Assembly: GCA_050480245.1 (NCBI GenBank)
Contig: JBCNEQ010000046.1
Source: Anoxybacillus sp050480245
GTDB taxonomy: Bacteria > Bacillota > Bacilli > Bacillales > Anoxybacillaceae
DNA length: 40,708 bases
Direction: 5' to 3' (one strand)
This document shows, piece by piece, positions 1 through 7,172 of this stretch. The position numbers were made by a program, and so were the translations under genes. Position 1 is the first letter of the stretch; the number at the start of each line of letters is the position of its first letter. The notes under the pieces are model-generated. The model saw only the letters and a program-made list of their open reading frames with translations, did no database searches and had not been told where the DNA came from.

Positions 1-134
1 CTTGCACGACAGAGGAACGGGCTGGAGAAGCACCCGAACGTGTCATGACATCTATAACGTAGGCTCTGTTTCAAGCCTTGGTCTGGTCAACATGGGGCTT
101 ACAAGCCCATGACTTTAGTCATTGGGTTGTTGAC
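1..134 (+). mobile_element. IS200/IS605-family right end (partial)
   Basis: The segment ends in an imperfect hairpin, CCCATGAC-TTTA-GTCATTGGG (about 108-126), followed by GTTGAC. This is the usual look of right ends of IS200/IS605 (IS1341-like) elements that carry tnpB. The abrupt loss of yktA reading sense at 134/135 places the element boundary there. An open frame from base 2 to a TGA at 110-112 could be the tnpB 3' end, but I cannot confirm it from so few codons. The body of the element lies left of the window. In such elements the right end also forms the 3' part of the TnpB guide RNA. Confidence 0.7.
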
Positions 135-312
135 ATAGTTTTCGCTCTTCCGCTTTGCTTGGAACGATTTGTTTAAAGCGGCGATATAAGTTCATGAGTT
201 GCTCTCGCTCAATCCCTTGTTCGTACGCTTGTTCAACGCCTTCGTAAAATTTAATAACGTCGATGATTTCTTCGGTTGACCAACTGTAATCAATTGGATA
301 CGCATATTTCAT
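115..312 (-). pseudogene. yktA: yktA, UPF0223 family, 3' end cut off by IS
   Basis: The start MKYAYPIDYSWSTEEI matches the conserved N-terminus of the UPF0223 family (B. subtilis YktA), small cytosolic proteins of unknown function of about 90 residues. The ATG at 312 is preceded by a GAAAGGTG ribosome site at good spacing; a longer reading back to 357 would overlap the neighbouring gene and lacks a site. After residues KAEERKLC the frame runs into the IS right end and adds only QQPND before a stop, so roughly 25 C-terminal residues are missing. Whether the 65-residue product still works is unknown. The gene sits close behind the monooxygenase gene and may be cotranscribed with it. Confidence 0.75.
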
Positions 313-344
313 GATGTTCACCTTTCTCCCATCGTTGTCTTCCT

Positions 345-1304
345 TTAGTTTGCCCAACGGGTGCGAATTTGTTCCGCCTCGTTGATCATGCGCCCAAAAA
401 GTTCGCTAACGGTCGGCACATCGTGAATAAGTCCGATCACTTGCCCCGCCCATGCAAACCCTTCTTCCGTATTGCCGTCGTAAATGAACCGCTTATTCGC
501 TTGTCCGCTAATGTACTCTTTTAGTTGTTCATACCCTTTTCCTTCTCGTTCAAACTGTAAAATTTTTTCCGTCCATTCGTTCAACAAAGCGCGCGCAGGG
601 GCACCGAGCGATCGTTTAATGACGACGGTGTCGCTTTCGGAGCGCTCGACAAGCATTTGTTTGTACACAGGATGGGCATGAATGCACTCTTTTGTCGCAA
701 TAAAGCGCGTGCCCATCTCGATTCCTTCCGCTCCAAGCGCAAGGGCAGCCATCAGCCCGCGCCCGTCGCCAATGCCGCCTGACGCGATGACAGGAATCGA
801 TACGGAATCGACGACGCGCGGCACTAGGACGAACGTTCCGATATCGTGTTTGCCGAGATGTCCGCCCCCTTCTTGACCGACGACCATAACCGCATCTGCG
901 CCGAGCTCCTCTGCTTTCACTGCTTGGCGTACCGCCGCCACGAGCACAAGCTTTTTCACCGGCACGCCTTTTAACTGTTCAAAAATCGGAGCAGGGTTTC
1001 CACCTGTCATCGAAATGACCGGCACGTTTTCTTCAATCGCTACGTCAAGCATGTGCGCAAACGGACGCCCATGTTGTCCGATCGCAAAATTCACACCAAA
1101 CGGTTTGTCCGTTTTTTCCCGCACTTTTTTAATCTCTTCCCGCAACGCATCTGGCGTCTCAAGCGACATCGCTGTAATTTGCCCGAGCCCACCGGCATTC
1201 GACACCGCCGCCGCTAAATCGGCATACGCTAAATACGCAAGTCCCCCTTGAATAATCGGATAACGAATGCCTAACAATTCCGTTACTCTCGTGTTCCAGT
1301 TCAC
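345..1304 (-). CDS. nitronate monooxygenase / FabK-like flavin oxidoreductase
   Basis: The 319-residue protein is a TIM-barrel flavin enzyme of the 2-nitropropane dioxygenase/FabK family, which oxidises nitronates such as propionate 3-nitronate or acts as an enoyl-ACP reductase. Supporting segments are the N-terminal PIIQGGLAYLAYADLAAAVS, MTGGNP near residue 100, VVGQEGGGHLG near 142, VIASGGIGDGRG (the FMN phosphate loop, near 172) and the MGTRF motif near 199. The start is GTG at 1304 with AAAGGGGG eight bases upstream. No membrane or signal segment is seen. I cannot tell nitronate monooxygenase from a related NADH:flavin reductase. It interrupts the speA-yktA adjacency known from B. subtilis. 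Confidence 0.85.
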   Translation of the reverse strand: MNWNTRVTELLGIRYPIIQGGLAYLAYADLAAAVSNAGGLGQITAMSLETPDALREEIKKVREKTDKPFGVNFAIGQHGRPFAHMLDVAIEENVPVISMTGGNPAPIFEQLKGVPVKKLVLVAAVRQAVKAEELGADAVMVVGQEGGGHLGKHDIGTFVLVPRVVDSVSIPVIASGGIGDGRGLMAALALGAEGIEMGTRFIATKECIHAHPVYKQMLVERSESDTVVIKRSLGAPARALLNEWTEKILQFEREGKGYEQLKEYISGQANKRFIYDGNTEEGFAWAGQVIGLIHDVPTVSELFGRMINEAEQIRTRWAN

Positions 1305-1338
1305 AACCCATTCCCCCTTTACTTTTTATCATTCTTCA

Positions 1339-1366
1339 CTTATAAAGAAAAGTCCTTCACAAACAA
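1339..1366 (-). promoter_or_regulatory. candidate promoter of the monooxygenase gene
   Basis: On the minus strand TTGTTT (1361-1366) is followed after 16 bases by TATAAG (1339-1344), giving a short leader before the GTG start at 1304. By-eye match only. Confidence 0.4.
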
Positions 1367-1415
1367 TAAATGAAGAAATATGCAATCGTTTTGATTTTTA
1401 AGCAAAAAAACCGTC

Positions 1416-1444
1416 TTTCCAAACGTATAGAGAAGTGTTATAAT
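1416..1444 (+). promoter_or_regulatory. candidate SigmaA promoter of speA
   Basis: A perfect TATAAT (1439-1444) stands 17 bases after TTTCCA (1416-1421, 4 of 6 to consensus), about 45 bases before the speA start. By-eye match. Confidence 0.55.
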
Positions 1445-1490
1445 TCACTTTGTTTTATGTAAATCCAAGTTAAAGAGGTGTACAGCGAAA

Positions 1491-2960
1491 TTGTCACAGT
1501 ATGAAACACCGTTATTTACCGGACTGTTAGAGCATATAAAGAAAAATCCGATTCAATTTCATATTCCTGGCCATAAAAAAGGAGCAGGCATGGACGAGCA
1601 GTTTCGCTCCTTTATTGGAGAAAATGCGTTAGCGATGGATTTAATTAATATCGGTCCGCTTGATGATTTACATCAGCCAAAAGGAATGATTAAACGCGCG
1701 CAAGAACTTGCGGCAGAAGCGTTCGGGGCGGACTATACGTTTTTTTCTGTGCAAGGAACGAGCGGAGCGATTATGACGATGGTCATGTCTGTCGCAGGAC
1801 CGGGCGATAAAATTATCGTCCCACGAAACGTGCATAAGTCTGTCATGTCAGCGATCGTTTTCTCAGGAGCGACACCGATTTTCGTTCATCCTGAAATTGA
1901 TAAAGAACTTGGTATTTCACATGGCATTACGCCAGAAGCAGTGGAGGCGGCATTAAAACAACATCCTGACGCCAAAGGAGTGCTCGTCATTAACCCGACA
2001 TACTTTGGCATTGCGGGCGACTTAAAACGCATCGTTGACGTTGCGCACGCATACGGCGTTCCTGTTCTTGTGGACGAGGCGCACGGTGTGCACATTCACT
2101 TTCATGAAGAGTTGCCGCTTTCAGCTATGCAAGCAGGTGCGGATATGGCTGCAACGAGCGTGCATAAACTCGGCGGATCGATGACGCAAAGTTCCATTTT
2201 AAACGTAAAAGAAGGGCTTGTGTCACCAAAGCGCGTACAAGCGATTTTAAGCATGTTAACGACGACATCAACATCTTACTTATTGCTCGCTTCGCTCGAT
2301 GTGGCGCGCAAACGGCTTGCGACAGAAGGACATGAGCTTGCGGAACAAGCGATTCGCCTGGCGAATGAAACGCGCAAAAAAATTAACGACATCGATTATT
2401 TATATTGCGTCGGAAAAGAAATTCTCGGGACAGAAGCAACGTTTGATTACGATCCGACAAAGCTCATTATTTCCGTCAAAGAGCTTGGACTCACTGGCTA
2501 CGACGTGGAAAAATGGCTTCGTGAACGCTACAATATTGAAGTCGAATTGTCGGATTTATATAACATTTTATGTATTATTACACCGGGCGATACGGAGCAG
2601 GAAACGAACGTATTAGTTGATGCGCTTCGTCATTTATCGAATGAATTTCGCCATCAAGCGGAAGTCGGGAAAAAAGCGGAAGTGATTTTACCAGATATTC
2701 CTGTGCTTGCGCTTACGCCGCGTGATGCGTTTTATGCGGAAACAGAAGTCGTGCCGTTTGACGAATCGGCAGGGCGCATTATCGCTGAGTTTGTCATGGT
2801 ATATCCACCGGGCATCCCGATTTTTATTCCGGGCGAAATTATTACGGAAGAAAATTTAAATTACATTCGCAAAAATATCGAAGTCGGCTTGCCTGTTCAA
2901 GGTCCAGAAGACGATACGTTGCGAACGTTGCGCGTCATTAAAGAACATCATAAACGATAA
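1491..2960 (+). CDS. speA: arginine decarboxylase (Orn/Lys/Arg decarboxylase family)
   Basis: The 489-residue PLP enzyme belongs to the fold-type I Orn/Lys/Arg decarboxylases. In Bacilli this member is SpeA, which turns arginine into agmatine for polyamine synthesis. Visible features are the N-terminal HIPGHKKG, the DEAHG motif (D195-H198) and the PLP-binding lysine in TSVHKLGG (K226), followed by the C-terminal Orn/Lys/Arg domain with PPGIPIFIPGE. Length fits B. subtilis SpeA (about 490). The start is TTG at 1491, ten bases after AAGAGGTG; no in-frame ATG lies near. It has its own promoter and a terminator directly behind it, so it is monocistronic. The SR1 gene converges on it, as in B. subtilis where SR1 lies between speA and pdhD. 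Confidence 0.93.
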   Translation: MSQYETPLFTGLLEHIKKNPIQFHIPGHKKGAGMDEQFRSFIGENALAMDLINIGPLDDLHQPKGMIKRAQELAAEAFGADYTFFSVQGTSGAIMTMVMSVAGPGDKIIVPRNVHKSVMSAIVFSGATPIFVHPEIDKELGISHGITPEAVEAALKQHPDAKGVLVINPTYFGIAGDLKRIVDVAHAYGVPVLVDEAHGVHIHFHEELPLSAMQAGADMAATSVHKLGGSMTQSSILNVKEGLVSPKRVQAILSMLTTTSTSYLLLASLDVARKRLATEGHELAEQAIRLANETRKKINDIDYLYCVGKEILGTEATFDYDPTKLIISVKELGLTGYDVEKWLRERYNIEVELSDLYNILCIITPGDTEQETNVLVDALRHLSNEFRHQAEVGKKAEVILPDIPVLALTPRDAFYAETEVVPFDESAGRIIAEFVMVYPPGIPIFIPGEIITEENLNYIRKNIEVGLPVQGPEDDTLRTLRVIKEHHKR

Positions 2961-2985
2961 AAGCGGAGTGCTACACTCCGCTTTT
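2959..2985 (+). terminator. speA terminator
   Basis: A perfect 12-bp stem, AAAAGCGGAGTG-CTA-CACTCCGCTTTT, begins in the speA stop codon and ends in a T stretch. It abuts the SR1 terminator on the other strand. Confidence 0.85.
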
Positions 2986-3018
2986 AAAAAAAGAGACTGG
3001 CGAAAACCAGTCTCTTTT
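2986..3018 (-). terminator. SR1 RNA terminator
   Basis: Read on the minus strand: stem GAGACTGG / CCAGTCTC (3007-3014 and 2993-3000), six-base loop, then seven T (2992-2986). The SR1 transcript should end here. Confidence 0.85.
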
Positions 3019-3064
3019 CTATATATATCCTCCCCATCCCCCAAAGTTTGTTCCGCTCTATATG

Positions 3065-3178
3065 TTATTCTTCGTCTTCACAATCGCAACCGCTACATTG
3101 ACCGTACAATACCGTCACTTTTTCATCTTCAAAATGATCAATTGTCGCATTGCATGTTTGGCATACAATTGTACCCAT
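3065..3178 (-). CDS. sr1P: SR1P, GapA-binding peptide encoded by SR1
   Basis: The 37-residue peptide starts MGTIVCQTCNATIDHFEDEK and ends CSGCDCEDEE. The start MGTIVCQ, the central FEDEKVTVLYG and the cysteine-rich tail match SR1P of B. subtilis (39 residues), which binds glyceraldehyde-3-phosphate dehydrogenase GapA and promotes its contact with RNase J1. Four cysteines in two C-x2-C pairs (CQTC and CSGC), plus one more near the end, would allow metal binding, which is inference. The start ATG at 3178 has an AAGGGG ribosome site nine bases upstream. RNase J1 (rnjA), the indirect partner, is encoded in the same window at 11665-13332. Confidence 0.88.
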   Translation of the reverse strand: MGTIVCQTCNATIDHFEDEKVTVLYGQCSGCDCEDEE

Positions 3179-3206
3179 CCCCGATAACCCCTTTTCCTTT
3201 GGAATG

Positions 3207-3222
3207 TTTGAAAACGTTTTAC
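3207..3222. promoter_or_regulatory. possible cre (CcpA) site at SR1 start
   Basis: TTTGAAAACGTTTTAC fits the catabolite-responsive consensus WTGNNARCGNWWWCAW at 14 of 16 positions. It covers the predicted +1 region of SR1, where CcpA binding would repress. B. subtilis SR1 is known to be weakly CcpA-controlled; the site here is by-eye only. Confidence 0.4.
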
Positions 3223-3229
3223 TGATTAC

Positions 3230-3258
3230 ATAATAATATGTCACATTTATTTTGTCAA
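3230..3258 (-). promoter_or_regulatory. SR1 promoter
   Basis: On the minus strand a perfect TTGACA (3253-3258) is followed after exactly 17 bases by TATTAT (3230-3235). It is one of the best SigmaA promoters in the window and is flanked and overlapped by the two CcpN-type sites. Confidence 0.8.
3235..3245 (-). promoter_or_regulatory. CcpN operator, downstream site
   Basis: TGTGACATATT on the minus strand matches the CcpN consensus TRTGHYATAYW at every position. It lies in the spacer and touches the -10 box of the SR1 promoter. CcpN represses SR1, gapB and pckA in glycolytic conditions in B. subtilis. Confidence 0.7.
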
Positions 3259-3266
3259 TAGTAATT

Positions 3267-3277
3267 AGTATGACATA
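3267..3277 (-). promoter_or_regulatory. CcpN operator, upstream site
   Basis: TATGTCATACT on the minus strand is a full match to TRTGHYATAYW. It lies upstream of the -35 box, 32 bp (about three helical turns) centre to centre from the downstream site. Confidence 0.7.
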
Positions 3278-3284
3278 TTTAAAC

Positions 3285-3310
3285 AAAAAAAGAGACGCAA
3301 TTCACGCCTC
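3285..3310 (-). terminator. terminator of the DUF3055 gene
   Basis: Minus strand: GAGGCG / CGTCTC stem (one G-T pair), loop TGAATTG, then seven T. It separates the DUF3055 gene from the SR1 promoter. Confidence 0.75.
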
Positions 3311-3320
3311 TTCCTCCATT

Positions 3321-3614
3321 TTATTCGTATTGTTCGGCAAGATGAGTAGCTGGTAAAATGTATGAGAAAAATTCCGCTAAATCTTCAGCTTGTTCTTTTG
3401 TGTCGATGCGAAATATTCGTTGTAAGTAGTCGTGGTCTTCGATGTCTTTCGGGTCGAGGAGAGCGGAGCGGCCTGTTTGCATACAGATGACGAGCGGCTT
3501 GCCAAAAAACATATTCGTATAAACGATGCCGAAATCGTAACGGACGTCTTTTGTCGTAAAGCCGACAAACCTCACTTTTACTTTTTCATGCTCATCATAC
3601 AATTTTTCAAACAT
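3321..3614 (-). CDS. DUF3055 family cytosolic protein
   Basis: The 97-residue soluble protein carries the conserved core VRFVGFTTKDVRYDFGIVYT followed by NMFFGKPLVICMQTGRSALL, which I recognise as the DUF3055 family found across Bacillaceae. No function is known. The start ATG at 3614 (MFEKLYDEHEKV) has a strong AAGGAGGG site; an extension back to 3647 lacks one. It has its own promoter (3646-3674) and terminator and so is monocistronic, and it shares a divergent promoter region with the DUF1885-type gene. There are no membrane segments or cofactor motifs; only one cysteine is present. Confidence 0.8.
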   Translation of the reverse strand: MFEKLYDEHEKVKVRFVGFTTKDVRYDFGIVYTNMFFGKPLVICMQTGRSALLDPKDIEDHDYLQRIFRIDTKEQAEDLAEFFSYILPATHLAEQYE

Positions 3615-3645
3615 CTTCTTCCCTCCTTCTTGTATATTAAATTTC

Positions 3646-3674
3646 ATTATACCTTATCGTTTATATTTTCGCAA
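3646..3674 (-). promoter_or_regulatory. promoter of the DUF3055 gene
   Basis: Minus strand TTGCGA (3669-3674), 17-base spacer, perfect TATAAT (3646-3651). Back to back with the promoter for the gene at 3742. Confidence 0.6.
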
Positions 3675-3678
3675 TTAT

Positions 3679-3708
3679 TTGTTTTTTCACATATGTACGT
3701 GATACAAT
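3679..3708 (+). promoter_or_regulatory. promoter of the DUF1885-type gene
   Basis: TTGTTT (3679-3684), 18-base spacer, TACAAT (3703-3708). Only four bases separate it from the divergent -35 box. Confidence 0.5.
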
Positions 3709-3741
3709 GAAAGTGATTTCAACATATATGAGGTGAACAAA

Positions 3742-4122
3742 ATGGCTTATACAGCTACTATTGAACTTGTCCCTGCATCCACATGGGAGACGGTCACGCT
3801 AGAACGATGTAAACAATTGCTTGAACAATTTCGGGACATCGCGCGAAAAACGGGCGAACAGCTCGCTTGGGACTATGCGGAATCCGCTTTCCCGTATGAC
3901 ATCGTAACAAAAGAAGATCGCATCGTTTTAGTTGGAAAAGATGCACGTTATCATATGATTGAATGTCGCATTCATGAGCGCGCGGTGGAGTTTGCTTTAC
4001 CGAAACAAGCGACGCACGGCGATAAAGGAAAAGCGAATGAACTATGCAAATTTTTCGCCAAACAAATGGCAGGAAAACTGCATTTATTTAACGGGCGCAT
4101 CATGTATTATTACAAACGATAA
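3742..4122 (+). CDS. DUF1885-type conserved hypothetical protein
   Basis: The 126-residue soluble protein has an N-terminal beta/alpha stretch beginning MAYTATIELVP and a well-conserved C-terminal half, with ATHGDKGKANELCKFFAK followed by LHLFNGRIMYYYKR. I take it for the DUF1885 family of Bacillus and Geobacillus, which has no known function. The start is ATG 3742 with GAGGTG six bases upstream; the GTG at 3733 lies inside that ribosome site. Its 3' end overlaps the convergent small membrane protein gene by 13 bp. The family call is from memory and is the least certain part. Confidence 0.65.
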   Translation: MAYTATIELVPASTWETVTLERCKQLLEQFRDIARKTGEQLAWDYAESAFPYDIVTKEDRIVLVGKDARYHMIECRIHERAVEFALPKQATHGDKGKANELCKFFAKQMAGKLHLFNGRIMYYYKR

Positions 4123-4346
4123 GCCCAAAAAAGCTGACGACAAAGAAAATAAATGGCAATCGTCGAGACGGTTGTCCAACATGCTTGTCTTTTCGTTAAG
4201 CGGAATCGAAGCGCAAGCAAAAAAGCAACATACATAAACATCATAAACAGCAACGCTTTGAAAATAAAATGATCGTGGGCCGATCTCCATTCAACGAGTG
4301 AAAATAAGCTCCAAATAAGTAATTGAAGTAAAAAGACGACATACAT
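4110..4346 (-). CDS. small membrane protein of unknown function
   Basis: The 78-residue hydrophobic protein begins MYVVFLLQLLIWSLFSLVEW and has about three membrane spans (residues 2-18, 30-46 and 54-73), with basic residues RFRLTKRQ between the second and third. The start ATG at 4346 has GAGGGGTG six to seven bases upstream, good evidence that it is translated. I do not recognise a family. It lies behind pdhD, but a terminator (4390-4422) separates the two. Its stop lies 13 bp inside the end of the convergent DUF1885-type gene, so the two transcripts must overlap at their 3' ends. Confidence 0.6.
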   Translation of the reverse strand: MYVVFLLQLLIWSLFSLVEWRSAHDHFIFKALLFMMFMYVAFLLALRFRLTKRQACWTTVSTIAIYFLCRQLFWAYRL

Positions 4347-4389
4347 GTTCACACACCCCTCACAAACATCATATGACGGCAAGGGAAAA

Positions 4390-4422
4390 ATAATGAGAAA
4401 GAGGACGGCGAAGCCATCCTCT
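4390..4422 (-). terminator. pdh operon terminator
   Basis: Minus strand stem AGAGGATGGC / GCCGTCCTCT with a TTC loop, followed by a T-rich tract. It starts two bases after the pdhD stop codon. Confidence 0.75.
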
Positions 4423-4423
4423 T

Positions 4424-5836
4424 TTATTTGTTAATAATATGAATTGGGCTACCGAGCGCCACTTCCGCTGCTTCCATCGTAATTTCACCGAGCGTTGGAT
4501 GCGCATGAATCGTCATCGCAATATCTTCTGCTGTCATGCCTGCTTCGATCGCTAAGCCAAGCTCTGCGATCATATCCGATGCGTTCGGTCCGACGATTTG
4601 TGCACCGATAATGACGCCATCGTCTTTCGTTAAGACGAGCTTTAAGAAGCCGTCTGTTTCGTTTAACGCAAGGGCACGGCCGTTTGCACCGAACGGGAAT
4701 TTTGCGGTAATGACGTCAATGCCTTCTTCGATCGCTTGTTTTTCAAAGTAACCAACAGATGCGCATTCAGGGTCAGAGAAGACGACAGCTGGAATCGCTA
4801 AGTAGTCAATTTCAGACGGATGGCCAGCGATCGCTTCTGCGGCAATTTTTCCTTCGTATGACGCTTTATGCGCAAGCGGTGGACCCGCAACGACGTCACC
4901 GATCGCGTAAATGTTTGGTACGCTTGTGCGGCATTGTTTGTCGATTTCAATTAAGCCGCGTTCCGTTATCTTAATGCCGATTTGTTCAAGTCCCATTTCT
5001 TCTGTATTTGGACGACGACCAACTGTGACAAGCACGTATTCGGCATCAATTGTTTTCGTTTCGCCGTTCACTTCAAATGTGACTGTTACGCCGTCTTCAC
5101 GCTCTTCAACACCTTTCGCGAGGGCGTTTGTGAAGACGTCAACACCTTTTTTCTTCAAGCGACGACGAACGACGGCGCTCATTTGTTTTTCGAAGCCAGA
5201 TAAAATTTCATCTGCACCTTCTAAAATCGTAATTTTCGTTCCGAAGTTTGCGTATGCTGTTCCTAATTCTGTACCGATGTAACCGCCGCCGATGACGACC
5301 ATTGATTTTGGAATTTCAGGCAAGTTTAATGCGCCTGTCGAGTCAAGGACACGCTTTGAAAATTTAAACGCTGGCAACTCGATTGGACGGGAACCTGTTG
5401 CGATAATGGCGTTTTTAAATTTGTACGTTTGCGCGCTATTTTCTGTCATGACGCGAACGGTATTTTCATCAACGAAATACGCTTCGCCGCGCACGATTTC
5501 TACTTTATTTCCTTTTAATAAACTTTCTACGCCACCTGTTAATTTTTTTACGACGCCTGCTTTCCATTCTTGCACTTTTGAAAAGTCAACTTTTACGTTT
5601 TCCGCAAAAATTCCCATATCTTGCGAATGTGTCGCAATTTCGTAACGATGACCGGCAGAGATGAGCGCTTTTGATGGAATACATCCAACGTTTAAGCACA
5701 CACCGCCAAGGTTTCCTTTTTCAACGATCGTTACTTTTTGACCGAGTTGCGCCGCGCGAATCGCTGCGACGTAACCGCCAGGACCTGCACCGACGACGAG
5801 AGTTTCTGTTTCAATTGCGAAATCGCCTACTACCAT
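4424..5836 (-). CDS. pdhD: dihydrolipoyl dehydrogenase (E3)
   Basis: The 470-residue flavoprotein disulfide reductase reoxidises dihydrolipoamide on the E2 subunit with NAD+, serving pyruvate dehydrogenase and probably other 2-oxoacid dehydrogenases. Features: FAD-binding VVGAGPGGYVAA (14-25), the redox disulfide GGVCLNVGCIPSKAL (C47, C52), NAD-binding VVIGGGYIGTELG near residue 180, the second FAD motif IYAIGDV near 310, and the C-terminal active-site HAHPTLGE. Full family length. The start ATG at 5836 has GGAGG nine bases upstream and lies four bases after pdhC, so it is cotranscribed. It is the last gene of the operon, followed directly by a terminator. Confidence 0.97.
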   Translation of the reverse strand: MVVGDFAIETETLVVGAGPGGYVAAIRAAQLGQKVTIVEKGNLGGVCLNVGCIPSKALISAGHRYEIATHSQDMGIFAENVKVDFSKVQEWKAGVVKKLTGGVESLLKGNKVEIVRGEAYFVDENTVRVMTENSAQTYKFKNAIIATGSRPIELPAFKFSKRVLDSTGALNLPEIPKSMVVIGGGYIGTELGTAYANFGTKITILEGADEILSGFEKQMSAVVRRRLKKKGVDVFTNALAKGVEEREDGVTVTFEVNGETKTIDAEYVLVTVGRRPNTEEMGLEQIGIKITERGLIEIDKQCRTSVPNIYAIGDVVAGPPLAHKASYEGKIAAEAIAGHPSEIDYLAIPAVVFSDPECASVGYFEKQAIEEGIDVITAKFPFGANGRALALNETDGFLKLVLTKDDGVIIGAQIVGPNASDMIAELGLAIEAGMTAEDIAMTIHAHPTLGEITMEAAEVALGSPIHIINK

Positions 5837-5840
5837 CGTA

Positions 5841-7124
5841 TTACGCCTCCATTAATAATAATTCAGGATCGTTTAATAAACGTTTGATATGATTTAATGC
5901 GTTTTGCGCTGTCGCACCGTCGATCATGCGGTGGTCGAAGCTTAATGACAACGCTAATACCGGAGCGATAACAATTTCGCCATCGCGCACGATCGGTTTT
6001 TCTGAAATGCGGCCGATACCTAAAATCGCAACTTCTGGATGGTTAATGACTGGTGTAAACCATTGACCGCCTGCAGAACCGATGTTTGTAATTGTGCATG
6101 TCGCACCTTTCATTTCGTTTGGCATTAATTTGCCTTCGCGCGCTTTCGTCGCAAGCTCGTTAATTTCTTTTGCGATCGCAAAAATGGATTTACGGTCCGC
6201 ATGTTTCACAACCGGAACAAGCAATCCTTTATCTGTATCAGCTGCGATTCCGATGTTGTAGTAATGTTTATGAATAATTTCTTCTGTCGCATCGTCAATC
6301 GACGTATTGAGCGCTGGATATTCGCGAAGCGCAGACGTTAACGCTTTAACGACATATGGTAAGAACGTTAACTTAATGCCTTTTTGCGCTGCCACGTCTT
6401 TAAATTTCTTACGATGCGCAACAAGTTTTGTCACATCGACTTCGTCCATTAATGTGACGTGTGGGGCTGTATGTTTCGAGTTCACCATCGCTTTGGCGAT
6501 CGCACGACGAATGCCGCTCATTTTCTCGCGTGTCTCTGGGAACTCGCCTTCAAGAACGACTGGTTGTGGAGCTGGTGTTGCTTTTTGTTCTTGTGCTGGC
6601 ATTGCTTTCTCTTCGACCGCTTGTTTTGGCGCTTCTGTTTGTGGCGCTGCACCGCCTGCTAAGTATGCATCGATATCTTGTTTTAACACGCGACCGTTTT
6701 TGCCTGTTCCTTGCACAAGGCGAATGTCGACACCTTTTTCACGTGCGTATTTGCGCACAGATGGCATCGCGATGACGCGTTTTTTCGGTTGTGCTGGTGC
6801 TGCTTGCTCTTGTTTCACTTCTTCTTTCTTTTCTTCCACTTTTGGCTCATCGCCATGATCGCCTTTAAATTTTAAGTTTTCGTATCCTGGCGCATCAAAT
6901 TTAATTAACGTTTGGCCAACCGTTGCGACTGTGCCTTCGCCCACTAAAATTTCTAATACTTTTCCTTTGACTGGAGATGGAATTTCTACTACTGCTTTAT
7001 CGTTTTGTACTTCGCAAAGTACGTCATCTTCATTGACTTCATCGCCCGGTTTGACAAACCATTTAACAATTTCGCCTTCGTGAATTCCTTCGCCGATGTC
7101 TGGTAATTTAAATTCAAATGCCAT
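5841..7124 (-). CDS. pdhC: dihydrolipoyl acetyltransferase (E2) of pyruvate dehydrogenase
   Basis: The 427-residue E2 core protein passes acetyl groups from E1 to coenzyme A. Domains in order: one lipoyl domain (1-78, lipoyl lysine K43 in QNDKAVVEI), an Ala/Pro/Glu/Lys linker, a peripheral-subunit-binding domain (about 118-155, MPSVRKYAREKGV), a second Ala/Pro-rich linker, and the catalytic domain (about 195-427) with FDHRMIDGA holding the active histidine and aspartate. A single lipoyl domain is typical for Bacillus. The start ATG at 7124 has a strong TAGGAGGT site. A hairpin without a T run lies between pdhB and this gene. Confidence 0.97.
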   Translation of the reverse strand: MAFEFKLPDIGEGIHEGEIVKWFVKPGDEVNEDDVLCEVQNDKAVVEIPSPVKGKVLEILVGEGTVATVGQTLIKFDAPGYENLKFKGDHGDEPKVEEKKEEVKQEQAAPAQPKKRVIAMPSVRKYAREKGVDIRLVQGTGKNGRVLKQDIDAYLAGGAAPQTEAPKQAVEEKAMPAQEQKATPAPQPVVLEGEFPETREKMSGIRRAIAKAMVNSKHTAPHVTLMDEVDVTKLVAHRKKFKDVAAQKGIKLTFLPYVVKALTSALREYPALNTSIDDATEEIIHKHYYNIGIAADTDKGLLVPVVKHADRKSIFAIAKEINELATKAREGKLMPNEMKGATCTITNIGSAGGQWFTPVINHPEVAILGIGRISEKPIVRDGEIVIAPVLALSLSFDHRMIDGATAQNALNHIKRLLNDPELLLMEA

Positions 7125-7151
7125 GTATCTCGACCTCCTATTTCTTAAATG

Positions 7152-7172
7152 TGGAGGGGAATGCCCCCTCCA
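7152..7172 (-). promoter_or_regulatory. intergenic hairpin between pdhB and pdhC
   Basis: An 8-bp GC-rich stem, TGGAGGGG / CCCCTCCA, with a five-base loop begins right behind the pdhB stop and ends just before the pdhC ribosome site. It has no T run, so it is more likely an mRNA processing or stabilising element than a terminator. This is inference from structure. Confidence 0.45.

Larger units (their letters stand above)
2986..3223 (-). ncRNA. sr1: SR1 dual-function small RNA
   Basis: A stand-alone transcription unit of about 238 nucleotides is defined by a strong promoter (3230-3258) and a Rho-independent terminator (2986-3018), and it contains the SR1P reading frame. In B. subtilis SR1 (about 205 nt) lies at the same place, between speA and the pdh operon, base-pairs with ahrC mRNA to block AhrC translation, and encodes SR1P. 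Identity here rests on location, the peptide, and the CcpN operators in the promoter. The transcription start near 3223 is inferred from the -10 box. I did not try to find the ahrC-pairing segments, since ahrC is not in the window. Confidence 0.8.

Noticed and set aside
5841..7124. E2 as part of a 2-oxoglutarate or branched-chain complex
   Set aside because: Order pdhA-pdhB-pdhC-pdhD, the single lipoyl domain with DHRMIDG site, and neighbourhood (defB, ykrA, speA) fit pyruvate dehydrogenase.
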